Translations under genes and position numbers: made by a program | Part shown: piece by piece, positions 35,362-43,569 of the stretch | Layout of the letters: each line of letters starts with the position of its first letter | How positions within the stretch are numbered: position 1 is the stretch's first letter | Assembly: GCA_050949705.1 (NCBI GenBank) | Contig: JBMNGG010000008.1 | Coordinates: forward strand, 124,001 to 188,000 | Reading direction: 5' to 3' | From: JBMNGG01 sp050949705 | GTDB lineage: Bacteria; Bacillota; Thermosediminibacteria; Thermosediminibacterales; Tepidanaerobacteraceae | DNA length: 64,000 nt | The notes under the pieces: generated by a model | Seen by the model: only the letters and a program-made list of their open reading frames with translations | The model's database searches: none | Told to the model about the DNA's origin: nothing

Positions 35362-36197
35362 CAGCTAAATGCATTATGGTCCAGGGAACAGGGTCTTCAG
35401 TGGGAAAAAGCCGACTCGTAACTGGCCTTTGTAGAGTATTTAAACAGGATGGTTTTAAAGTAGCACCATTTAAATCTCAAAATATGGGTTCAAATTCATA
35501 CATAACATTAGAGGGGTTAGAAATCGCAATGCCACAGGCTATTCAGGCTGAGGCTTGTGGCATAGAACCTTCAGTTTTGATGAATCCAATTCTATTAAAA
35601 CCTTTTACTGATAAGGATTGTGAAGTAGTTATTCAAGGCAAACCTTCTGGTAATTTCTCTGCAGTTGAATATCATAAATATAAACCTAAATTAGTAACAT
35701 TGATACAGGAAAGCTATGAAAAACTGGCAAAAGATAATGATATAATAGTAATAGAAGGAGCTGGAAGTCCTGCCGAGATAAATTTAAGGGATAATGACAT
35801 CGTAAATATGGGACTGGCTGAGTTAATTGATTCCCCTGTGATACTTGTGGGGGATATTGATAAAGGTGGCGTTTTTGCCTCACTAGCTGGAACTATGCTT
35901 TTATTAAAAGATAATGAGAAAGCTCGTGTAAAAGGTGTGATAATAAATAAGTTTCGTGGTGACATAAATCTGTTAAAACCTGGTTTAGACATGTTTGAAA
36001 GTATTGTAAATATATCGGTACTTGGGGTTTTACCTTATACTGATATCCATATAGAAGAGGCTGCACCTGAATCTAAGCAGGACTATCTTATGGTCAATAA
36101 AGAGTATAAAGAAGCAGAATATAATCGATGGGCTGATATTGTTCGCCAATGTGTTGATATTAGTGAGCTTTATCAGATAATGAGAATAAAACCATAA
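35358..36197 (+). CDS. CobQ-like cobyric acid synthase, amidotransferase domain missing
   Basis: 279 residues against about 500 for CobQ. The N-terminal synthetase domain is complete: P-loop GTGSSVGKSRL, FKSQNMGSNSYIT, MNPILLKP, VIEGAGSPAEINL, GDIDKGGVFASL and INKFRGDINLLKPGL. After VLGVLPYTDIHIEE the glutamine amidotransferase domain is absent, and the protein jumps to EYNRWADIVRQCVDISELYQIM, which matches the extreme C-terminus of full-length CobQ. It would need ammonia or a separate glutaminase. It overlaps the sufB stop, so may belong to that operon. No other cob gene is nearby. Confidence 0.8.
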   Translation: MTAKCIMVQGTGSSVGKSRLVTGLCRVFKQDGFKVAPFKSQNMGSNSYITLEGLEIAMPQAIQAEACGIEPSVLMNPILLKPFTDKDCEVVIQGKPSGNFSAVEYHKYKPKLVTLIQESYEKLAKDNDIIVIEGAGSPAEINLRDNDIVNMGLAELIDSPVILVGDIDKGGVFASLAGTMLLLKDNEKARVKGVIINKFRGDINLLKPGLDMFESIVNISVLGVLPYTDIHIEEAAPESKQDYLMVNKEYKEAEYNRWADIVRQCVDISELYQIMRIKP

Positions 36198-36206
36198 ATA
36201 AAGCTG

Positions 36207-36836
36207 GTGTTAGAAGTGCACGATTTGAATGTAAGAGAAAAAATACTAATTGGTCTTTTGATAGTATTGCTTACTGCTTTAGGCTATACTATTTACGCCG
36301 CATTTTATAAAGAAGATGCCGATATAGCATTTAAACTTCAAGAACAAGAAGCTATACCCGTTGTAGCTGAAAATATAGAAACCGAGAAAATTGTAGTTCA
36401 TGTAACAGGAGCGGTTAAAAATCCGGGTGTATATACTTTGGAAGAGGGAAAAAGGGTTTTTGATGCAATAGAAATTGCCGGTGGTCAACTTTCTGATGCG
36501 GATTTATCAATACTTAATCTGGCTCAAAAGCTTCATGATGAGGATAAATTATATGTTCCAAAAATAGGCGAAATAGAGAATATATCAGCACAAGAAAGTT
36601 CTTATTTTGGTGGTACCGTAGGTATAAGCTCAAATAAAGATGGGATGATCAATATAAATACGGCTGATATAAAGGAACTTATCCAATTACCCGGGATAGG
36701 GCAGGTAACGGCTCAAAACATTATTAACCATAGATCTACAAGTGGTTCATTTAAGACCATAGAAGAAATTAAAAATGTTTCAGGGATAGGAGATAGGAAG
36801 TTTGAACAAATAAAAGATAAGATAAAAGCACATTAG
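36207..36836 (+). CDS. comEA: ComEA-like DNA-binding protein
   Basis: 209 residues. A membrane segment is at about 10-32. A SLBB domain (HVTGAVKNPGVYTLEEGKRVFDAIEIAGG) and a C-terminal double helix-hairpin-helix domain (ININTADIKELIQLPGIGQVTAQNIINHR, GIGDRKFEQIKDKI) follow. ComEA binds incoming DNA at the outer membrane face during competence. No comEB or comEC is adjacent, so the role is inferred from the domains. GTG start. Confidence 0.85.
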   Translation: MLEVHDLNVREKILIGLLIVLLTALGYTIYAAFYKEDADIAFKLQEQEAIPVVAENIETEKIVVHVTGAVKNPGVYTLEEGKRVFDAIEIAGGQLSDADLSILNLAQKLHDEDKLYVPKIGEIENISAQESSYFGGTVGISSNKDGMININTADIKELIQLPGIGQVTAQNIINHRSTSGSFKTIEEIKNVSGIGDRKFEQIKDKIKAH

Positions 36837-36849
36837 GGAGGTGACTTGT

Positions 36850-37890
36850 ATGAAAAAAATCAAGCTTACTCAACTTACCGGAAGCGCTGGATGAGCTGCT
36901 AAATTAGGCCCTCAGGCCTTGTTGCAGGTGCTGCAACAATTACCGGTGTCTTCTGATGACAGATTATTAGTAAGTCTAACTTCATCTGATGATGCAGCTG
37001 TATACAAAATAGATGATGAAAGAGCTTTAATTCATACAGTGGATTTTTTCACACCTATTGTAGATGACCCATATACCTTTGGTCAGATTGCCGCAACTAA
37101 TGCACTTAGTGATATTTATGCTATGGGTGGAAAACCTATATTAGCTTTAAATGTGGTTGCCTTTCCTGAGGAATTAGTGGAAGAAGTATTACCAGAAGTC
37201 TTAAAAGGTGGTTATGACAAAGTTGATGAAGCCGGTGCTTTAACTGTGGGAGGTCATTCCATAAAAAGCAAAGAGCCAATATATGGCCTTTCAGTTTTAG
37301 GGGAAGTATCACCAAATCAAATAATAACAAATGCAGGGGCTAAACCTGAAGACATATTGATTTTGACTAAGCCTTTGGGGATAGGAATAGCGACGACGGC
37401 ATTAAAAGCAGGGATTCTTGATAAAGATGCTGAAAATCAGGTCATAAAAGTGATGTGTACTCTCAACAATCTTGCATCAGAAGCTTGTATAGAAATAGGT
37501 GTTAATGCCATTACAGATATTACTGGTTTTGGAATTATGGGACATGCTTTTGAAATGGCTTCTGCTTCTAATGTTACTTTTAATATTAAAGCAGACAATT
37601 TACCACTATTAAAGGGAGTAACAGAGTTGGCGTCAATGGGTATTTTGCCTAGTGGTCTGTACTGGAATAAAAAATATTTAGAAGGCAAAGTAATAATTGA
37701 TTCATCCATTCCTGAGCCAATTTCTGATTTGATTTTTGATCCCCAGACATCGGGAGGTCTACTGATTTCTGTAAGCAAAGATAAAGCAGAAAGTTTGATT
37801 GAAAGGCTTCACGATAAGGGGGTAATGGAAGCTGCAGTTATAGGCGAGGTAGTTGAATTATCGAATTATAGCATTGTCCTCCAAAAATAA
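36850..37890 (+). CDS. selD: Selenophosphate synthetase SelD, selenocysteine-containing
   Basis: Reading from ATG 36850 (behind GGAGGTGA) gives MKKIKLTQLTGSAG, then an in-frame TGA at 36892-36894, then AAKLGPQALLQVLQQL and the rest of SelD: 346 residues with selenocysteine at 15. In other SelD proteins this position is the catalytic Cys or Sec of the GCAAK/GUAAK motif, followed by the Lys needed for ATP cleavage. An ATP-binding AIRS fold follows (DDAAVYKI, GGHSIKS, TDITGFGIMGH). It makes selenophosphate for Sec synthesis. A start after the TGA would remove the active site. Confidence 0.93.
36892..36936 (+). promoter_or_regulatory. Candidate SECIS element of selD
   Basis: Directly after the UGA, CTGC...GCAG and GGCC-CTCA-GGCC pair to form a short stem with an internal loop. 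The position fits the bacterial SECIS that SelB recognises. The apical loop is not a textbook match. Confidence 0.5.
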
Positions 37891-37902
37891 GGGGGTCTTA
37901 TT

Positions 37903-39312
37903 ATGGATAAAAACCAGATTATGAGTATGCTGCCAAAAGTAGCAGATCTTCTTGAACAACAAGAGTTAAAAATGTTGTGTAAAATGAAAGGGCGCAATAG
38001 AGTAACTAATATTCTAAGAGAGAGTATAGAGATCATAAGGCAGGATTTGATGAAAAACTTTATAGATAATTCTGCATCTTTTGTTATACCCGATTCCCAA
38101 TCATTAAAAGATCGTATTATAGAATTGGTTACAGAAAAAATATCTTTATCTCCGTTTAATTTTAAACCGATTATTAATGCTACAGGAGTAGTAATACATA
38201 CTAATTTAGGGCGCTCTCCACTTCCTTACACAATACTTAATAGGGTTGTAGAAATAGCCAAGGGTTATTCAAATTTAGAATATGATTTAAAAGAAGGTGT
38301 ACGAGGAGAACGCTATGACCATTTTAAAAAACTCTTGTGCCAGATTACAGGAGCAGAGGATGCACTTGTGGTAAATAACAATGCCGCAGCAGTATTATTG
38401 TGTCTTTCTGCATTGGCGTTTGGCAAAGAAGTGATCGTTTCCAGAGGTCAGTTAGTGGAAATTGGCGGGAAATTTCGTATACCAGATGTTATGGCGCAAA
38501 GTGGAGCACAACTTGTAGAAGTTGGGACTACAAACAAAACATACATAGAAGATTATGAAAGAGTAATAAATGAAAAAACAGGTTTGTTACTGAAAGCTCA
38601 CACAAGTAACTATAAAGTGATAGGATTTACATCAAGTGTAGACAATAAAGAGCTTTCATCGCTGGGGCATAAATATAATATTCCTGTTATGGAGGATTTG
38701 GGGAGTGGAATATTGGTAGACTTAACACCATATGGTTTTCCCCACGAACCAACAGTATCCGACTCAATAAATTCAGGAATAGATTTAGTGACTTTTAGCG
38801 GGGACAAGCTGTTGGGTGGTCCACAAGCCGGTTTCATTGTTGGTAAAAAAGAACTAATTAAAAAGATAAAATGTCATCCTCTTACAAGAGCATTACGTAT
38901 AGATAAAATGACGTTAGCTGCAATAGAAACATTGTTAACTCTTTATAAAGAAGAACGTTGGCAGGAGATACCGACCCTTTATATGTTAACTAAATCAATG
39001 AAAGCAATGAAAAGACAAGCCTTAATGCTATACGATGGTTTGCTTAGTGTTATTGAAAACAAAGGACATGTGGAAATTATTGATGACTATTCTGAAATAG
39101 GTGGAGGCTCGTTTCCTGATTATAAGATTCCTACCAAAGCTGTAGCCATAGAATTAAAAAACATGTCAACTGAGAATTTATCCAGAAAATTAAGGAGATG
39201 TCCGGTCCCCATTATAGGTAGGATAAAAAGAGATAAATTCATATTCGATGTAAGAACTATGACAGATGAAGACATAGCTAAAACAATTGAAATGGTGGGG
39301 ATGCTGGTATGA
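37903..39312 (+). CDS. selA: L-seryl-tRNA(Sec) selenium transferase
   Basis: A 469-residue PLP enzyme. The N-terminal tRNA-binding domain is followed by the aminotransferase-like core with INATGVVIHTNLGRSPL, EYDLKEGVRGERYDHF, and the PLP-lysine in TFSGDKLLGGPQAG. It converts seryl-tRNA(Sec) to selenocysteyl-tRNA(Sec) using selenophosphate from SelD. It lies 12 bases after selD and overlaps selB by four bases. Confidence 0.97.
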   Translation: MDKNQIMSMLPKVADLLEQQELKMLCKMKGRNRVTNILRESIEIIRQDLMKNFIDNSASFVIPDSQSLKDRIIELVTEKISLSPFNFKPIINATGVVIHTNLGRSPLPYTILNRVVEIAKGYSNLEYDLKEGVRGERYDHFKKLLCQITGAEDALVVNNNAAAVLLCLSALAFGKEVIVSRGQLVEIGGKFRIPDVMAQSGAQLVEVGTTNKTYIEDYERVINEKTGLLLKAHTSNYKVIGFTSSVDNKELSSLGHKYNIPVMEDLGSGILVDLTPYGFPHEPTVSDSINSGIDLVTFSGDKLLGGPQAGFIVGKKELIKKIKCHPLTRALRIDKMTLAAIETLLTLYKEERWQEIPTLYMLTKSMKAMKRQALMLYDGLLSVIENKGHVEIIDDYSEIGGGSFPDYKIPTKAVAIELKNMSTENLSRKLRRCPVPIIGRIKRDKFIFDVRTMTDEDIAKTIEMVGMLV

Positions 39313-41219
39313 GTAATATAATTCTTGGAACTGCTGGACACATAGATCATGGTAAAACCACCTTGATTAAAGCTTTGACGGGTATAAATACCGATAGGCT
39401 TTTTGAGGAAAAAAAACGAGGGATTACCATTGATCTTGGCTTTGCTTTTTTAACATTGCCTTCAGGTCGTAGAGTGGGTATTGTTGATGTGCCCGGTCAT
39501 GAAAAGTTTATAAAAAATATGGTGGCAGGAGTCGGTGGTATAGATATAGTACTCTTTATTGTAGCTGCTGATGAAGGTGTAATGCCGCAGACTAAAGAGC
39601 ACTTAAACATATTAAAAATACTTAACATTCAAAAGGGCTTAACAGTTTTAACTAAAAAAGACATGGTTGATGATGAGTGGTTAAAACTAGTGATTGAAGA
39701 TGTAAGTGATGAAATAAGAGGCACTTTTTTAGAAAAAGCATCGATCATCCCAGTGTCATCTGTTACTGGTGATGGAATACCAGAACTAATAGCTGCTATT
39801 GAAAAAATGTGTAGTGAAGAAGTATTAAAAGATGTTAGTTCACCTTTTCGATTACCGATAGATCGAGTATTTACAATGCCAGGCATAGGTACAGTTGTAA
39901 CAGGTAGTCTTATTTCCGGTAATGCAAATGTAGGGGATGCTGTTGAGATTTTCCCTATAAGAAAAAAGTCTCGAATTAGGGGATTACAAGTACACGGTAA
40001 AACAGTAGAAACAGTTGAAGGAGGACAAAGAACAGCTTTAAATTTAACAGATGTTAAAGTCGATGATTTAAGCAGGGGAGATGTAGTGACACAACCTGGG
40101 GCTCTTCTTCCGGTTACAAAAGCTTTAGCGTATTTTAAGCTTTTAGCAGATGTAAAAGACCCTCTTAAAAACAGAGAAAGGGTAAGATTTCATATTGGTA
40201 CAAAAGAAGTTATGGCTAGACTAGCATTACTTGACAGAGACAAGCTATTACCTGGAAAAGGAACATTTGTCCGTGTAATATTTGAAGAAACTATAACTTG
40301 TGCATATAAAGACAGATATGTAGTAAGAAGCTATTCTCCTATTACAACAATAGGCGGAGGTAAGATTATATATGTTAATCCCCATAGAATAAAAAAGAGC
40401 ATACGGGAAAAAGCATTAAAGTCTTTACAAGAGGCTTACGAGGGTGATTTAAAAGAATTTATCTTGGGTTTGCTCGAAATCTTTGGCAATTACTACTTAA
40501 AGATTACAGAAATTGCTCCTTATACTGGGAAAAGCATCTCTCAAATCAACCAAGTGGTTAAAACTATGGTTGATGAAGGACTTATAGAAGTATTTAAACT
40601 TGGTGGGGAAGATTTATTTGTAGATAAAAACTTTTATAGCAAAATTACCGAAAAGGCACTTTTACTAGTTGAAAATTATCATAAAAAACATCCCTTAAGC
40701 AATGGAATCGCAAGAGAAGAACTACGCAGCCGAATAAGAATAGAACCTTTACTTTTTGATAGTTTCCTTAATCGATGGGAAGATGATAAGGCCCTGGAAA
40801 CTGTAGGCAGCATCGTAAAGAAAAAGAACTATACAATAAAACTTACAGAGAGTCAGAAGCTTATATACGATAAAATACTCAAATGCTACGATGAAGCTGG
40901 TTGGGCTCCGCCAAGTATAAATCAGATTTCATTGAAAGTTTCCCTTAAGAAGGAAGAAGAAGTCAAACAAATGATTACAAAACTTGTCACTGATGGAAAA
41001 CTTGTTAAGATAAATGAAGAACTGTATATGACAAAAAAATGGGTTGATAAAGCCATACAGCTATTGAAAAGCCATTATAATAATAAACAGCAAATTAACC
41101 CTTCAGAGTTTAAAAATATTCTAAGTACTACTAGAAAATATGCCATACCCTTGCTAGAATATATGGACAGAATAAAGATTACAAAAAGACAAGCTGATGG
41201 TACTAGAGTACTCTTATGA
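39309..41219 (+). CDS. selB: Selenocysteine-specific elongation factor SelB
   Basis: A 636-residue EF-Tu-like GTPase. GTAGHIDHGKTTL, DVPGHEKFIKNM and TKKDMVDDEW supply the G motifs, and domains II and III follow. The C-terminal third (about 370-636) forms winged-helix repeats that bind the SECIS. It carries Sec-tRNA to UGA codons. Complete length. Confidence 0.96.
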   Translation: MSNIILGTAGHIDHGKTTLIKALTGINTDRLFEEKKRGITIDLGFAFLTLPSGRRVGIVDVPGHEKFIKNMVAGVGGIDIVLFIVAADEGVMPQTKEHLNILKILNIQKGLTVLTKKDMVDDEWLKLVIEDVSDEIRGTFLEKASIIPVSSVTGDGIPELIAAIEKMCSEEVLKDVSSPFRLPIDRVFTMPGIGTVVTGSLISGNANVGDAVEIFPIRKKSRIRGLQVHGKTVETVEGGQRTALNLTDVKVDDLSRGDVVTQPGALLPVTKALAYFKLLADVKDPLKNRERVRFHIGTKEVMARLALLDRDKLLPGKGTFVRVIFEETITCAYKDRYVVRSYSPITTIGGGKIIYVNPHRIKKSIREKALKSLQEAYEGDLKEFILGLLEIFGNYYLKITEIAPYTGKSISQINQVVKTMVDEGLIEVFKLGGEDLFVDKNFYSKITEKALLLVENYHKKHPLSNGIAREELRSRIRIEPLLFDSFLNRWEDDKALETVGSIVKKKNYTIKLTESQKLIYDKILKCYDEAGWAPPSINQISLKVSLKKEEEVKQMITKLVTDGKLVKINEELYMTKKWVDKAIQLLKSHYNNKQQINPSEFKNILSTTRKYAIPLLEYMDRIKITKRQADGTRVLL

Positions 41220-41262
41220 GAAACTGAAATTTGTGATTAATAATAGCAAAATACAAAGATTA

Positions 41263-41282
41263 TTGTCATCCTAGCATGACAA
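41263..41282. terminator. Short hairpin between selB and the GIY-YIG gene
   Basis: TTGTCAT and ATGACAA form a 7-bp stem with a CCTAGC loop between two converging genes. There is no T run, so terminator function is uncertain. Confidence 0.4.
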
Positions 41283-41287
41283 GGGAC

Positions 41288-41542
41288 CTAATCGTTTGAT
41301 TTTTGAGATTCTATAAGTCTAGTTTTTTCCGCCCTAGTCATTTGTTTTATTTGATATTCTCTCTTTTGAGCACATACCTTGTTATTGTGCTCTTCAAAAT
41401 ATACTAATGTCACAGGGAGCCTAGACCTAGTATATTTAGAGGCTTTTCCATTTTGATGAGAATCAATCCTTTTTTTAAGATTATTGGTCCATCCTGTATA
41501 AAAAGTGTTGTCAGAGCACCTGAGAATATAAACATAACACAT
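41288..41542 (-). CDS. GIY-YIG nuclease domain protein (UPF0213 type)
   Basis: An 84-residue single-domain protein. CYVYILRCSDNTFYTGWTNN carries the GIY-YIG core variant (VYI...FYTGWT with the Arg-containing NNLKKRIDSHQNGKASKYTR helix). The family is thought to act as a structure-specific or phage-type nuclease but most members are uncharacterised. It is the only - strand gene in the sel block, placed between selB and selC. The start follows GGTGAT. Confidence 0.85.
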   Translation of the reverse strand: MCYVYILRCSDNTFYTGWTNNLKKRIDSHQNGKASKYTRSRLPVTLVYFEEHNNKVCAQKREYQIKQMTRAEKTRLIESQKSND

Positions 41543-41637
41543 ATTTTATCACCGAATGTATTATATCTAAAAAAGATAGTAATAGTAAACTATAAGCTTT
41601 ACACAAAAGATTGTATATTGCGAAATTAGTAGAATGA

Positions 41638-41666
41638 TTGAAATGGAGCACAATTTGTGCTAAAAT
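41638..41666 (+). promoter_or_regulatory. Promoter of selC
   Basis: TTGAAA (41638-41643), an exact 17-base spacer and TAAAAT (41661-41666). Transcription would begin about six bases later, at the first base of the mature tRNA. Confidence 0.7.
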
Positions 41667-41672
41667 CATTTT

Positions 41673-41767
41673 GGGGGTAGATAGGTCCTGGTGGGCCTTG
41701 TGGTCTTCAAAACCATTATCGGGGGCAATACCTCCGAGGTGGGTTCGATTCCCACATACTCCCGCCA
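41673..41767 (+). tRNA. selC: tRNA-Sec (UCA anticodon)
   Basis: 95 bases with CCA encoded. The acceptor GGGGGTA pairs with TACTCCC. The D arm has the six-pair stem AGGTCC/GGGCCT with a four-base loop, diagnostic of tRNA-Sec. The anticodon loop is CTTCAAA with TCA at 41707-41709. A long variable arm (TCGGGGG/CCTCCGA) and the T arm GTGGG-TTCGATT-CCCAC follow. It is charged with Ser and converted by SelA. Confidence 0.96.
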
Positions 41768-41786
41768 ACAATTCATTAAGACCCTA

Positions 41787-41821
41787 AAGAGGCTTTCATA
41801 GACTTTACTAGGAAGCCTCTT
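41787..41821 (+). terminator. Terminator after selC
   Basis: AAGAGGCTT pairs exactly with AAGCCTCTT around a 17-base loop, followed by a weak T-rich stretch. Confidence 0.7.
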
Positions 41822-41957
41822 ACTATTCTATAATCGATATGTTCTATTCTAATATTTCAACATAAATTAGTCATGGGCAGTTAATACTTTTTCTAAGGTT
41901 TTCACTTTTTACTTGTAGATAACTCTAACTCACATTTGTTGCTTGCTTCAAGATGTC

Positions 41958-42032
41958 ATGTTAGCAATTGAAGGTACTGGTAAAGAACTACTGGAATCGG
42001 ATATAGTTAAAAAGGCTTATTTAGGATTGTAG
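41958..42032 (+). pseudogene. Remnant of an ABC transporter ATPase C-terminus (LivF-like)
   Basis: The reading frame ending at 42032 gives IEGTGKELLESDIVKKAYLGL, which closely resembles the C-terminal residues of branched-chain amino acid ABC ATPases (EGTGxELLxxxxVKKAYLG). The rest of the gene is gone: upstream sequence in all three + frames has stops and no ATPase motifs. It is a vestige left between selC and the ornithine aminotransferase gene. Confidence 0.6.
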
Positions 42033-42045
42033 ATTTTGTTAAAAA

Positions 42046-42074
42046 AGGGTAGTTTTAAAATAAACTGCCCTTAA
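42046..42074. terminator. Hairpin at the 3' end of rocD
   Basis: GGGTAGTTT and AAACTGCCC pair with one mismatch; on the - strand a T run follows, ending the rocD transcript. Confidence 0.65.
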
Positions 42075-42078
42075 ATAA

Positions 42079-43269
42079 TCACTCAAAAACAGATTTTATT
42101 TTTTCAATAGCCCAATCAATTTCCTCTTTAGTTATAACAAGAGGAGGAGCAAATCGTATAACAGCTGCATGAGTATCTTTACATAATAGACCTTTTTCCA
42201 TTAATGCTTCACAATAGGGTCTCGCTGCTTCTGTTAGTTCAAGACCAATCAACAAACCTTTGCCACGTATGTCTTTAATCTTAGGATTTTTGATTTCTTT
42301 AAGTCTTTCCTTGAAATACTCTCCCATTTTAAGAGAACATTCAACTAGATTTTCTTCTTCTATGACTTCAAGAGCTGCTATGGCACAAGCGCAAGCAAGA
42401 GGATTACCGCCAAATGTGGAACCGTGAGAACCTGGTTCGAACACACCTAGGACTTCTTTGTCGGCTGCGACTGCAGAAACTGGTGTAACACCTCCACCAA
42501 GAGCTTTACCTAATATATAGATATCAGGTATGACATTTTCCCAATCACATGCAAAGAGTTTCCCTGTACGGCCCAAACCGGTTTGTATTTCATCAGCAAT
42601 AAATAGTATATTATTTTCTTTACATACTTGAAATGCATCTTTAAGATAACCCTCATATGGAATATTAATCCCTGCTTCACCCTGAATAGGCTCAACAAGA
42701 AAAGCCGCCGTGTTTGGCGTAATAGCTGATTTAAGTGCGTCTATGTCGCCATACGGTATTATTTTAAATCCAGAAGTAAAAGGACCAAAACCCCTCTTGT
42801 ATTCATCATCAGATGAAAAAGATATTATAGTAGTTGTACGCCCATGAAAATTATCTTTACAAACTATGATTTCAGCTGAGTTCTCGGGAAGTTTCTTTAC
42901 ATCATAAGCCCATCTCCTGGCAGCTTTAATGGCTGTTTCTACAGCTTCTGCTCCTGTATTCATGGGGAGAATCATATCTTTACCAGTGATGTCTGCAACT
43001 TTTTGACAAAATAAGCCCATTTTATCATTGTGAAAAGCTCTTGATGTCAAAGTAACTTTTTCAGCTTGTTCTTTAAGTGTAGAGATTATTTTAGGATGAC
43101 AATGACCTTGGCTTACTGCAGAATATGCACTTAGCATATCCATATATCTATTTCCATCCAAATCTTCCACCCAGACTCCCTCTGCCTTGCTTACTACTAC
43201 TGGCAATGGATTATAGTTTCGAGCACTATACCTTTCCGTTATTTTAATTAACTCTTCGCTTTTTGACAT
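42079..43269 (-). CDS. rocD: Ornithine aminotransferase
   Basis: A 396-residue class III PLP aminotransferase: the start NYNPLPVVVSKAEGVWVEDLDGNRYMDMLSAYSA-type region is specific to ornithine-oxo-acid transaminases. NTGAEAVETAIKAAR, DEIQTGLGRTGK and the PLP Lys in ILGKALGGGVTPVSAV are intact. It converts ornithine and 2-oxoglutarate to glutamate semialdehyde and glutamate in arginine/ornithine breakdown. It is a single-gene unit on the - strand with GAGGAGG upstream. The 300 bases between it and the MATE gene are AT-rich and contain only the two divergent promoter regions, not resolved by eye. Confidence 0.92.
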   Translation of the reverse strand: MSKSEELIKITERYSARNYNPLPVVVSKAEGVWVEDLDGNRYMDMLSAYSAVSQGHCHPKIISTLKEQAEKVTLTSRAFHNDKMGLFCQKVADITGKDMILPMNTGAEAVETAIKAARRWAYDVKKLPENSAEIIVCKDNFHGRTTTIISFSSDDEYKRGFGPFTSGFKIIPYGDIDALKSAITPNTAAFLVEPIQGEAGINIPYEGYLKDAFQVCKENNILFIADEIQTGLGRTGKLFACDWENVIPDIYILGKALGGGVTPVSAVAADKEVLGVFEPGSHGSTFGGNPLACACAIAALEVIEEENLVECSLKMGEYFKERLKEIKNPKIKDIRGKGLLIGLELTEAARPYCEALMEKGLLCKDTHAAVIRFAPPLVITKEEIDWAIEKIKSVFE

Positions 43270-43569
43270 TTTATAACCTCCTCTTTATAAATACATAATA
43301 AAGTGTATAAATATAAACTAAAACAAATATCAGCAAAACACTAAAATAAGCAATATACAAAGGAAAGCGCAGAATGTAAATCATGCAACCTAATTCTTGA
43401 AATGAATATATATGCATTTTTATTACTAAATATAATAACTCTTTCTTCTAATATTGTCAATTAAAAATTTATAAAAATAGTAGAGGTGTTCAAAAAGGTT
43501 TTTTTCAAGTATAATAGTCTAAGGCAAATTTTTAGTTCATGCTATTTTACAAAAAATGAGGTATAAGTT

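Noticed and set aside
36919..37890. selD starting after the UGA
   Set aside because: This start lacks a ribosome binding site and loses the catalytic region; the longer frame through UGA fits SelD.
43270..43440. A sigma-54 type promoter for rocD on the - strand, as in Bacillus
   Set aside because: A TTGCAT element is present, but no GG-containing -24 element lies at the right distance.
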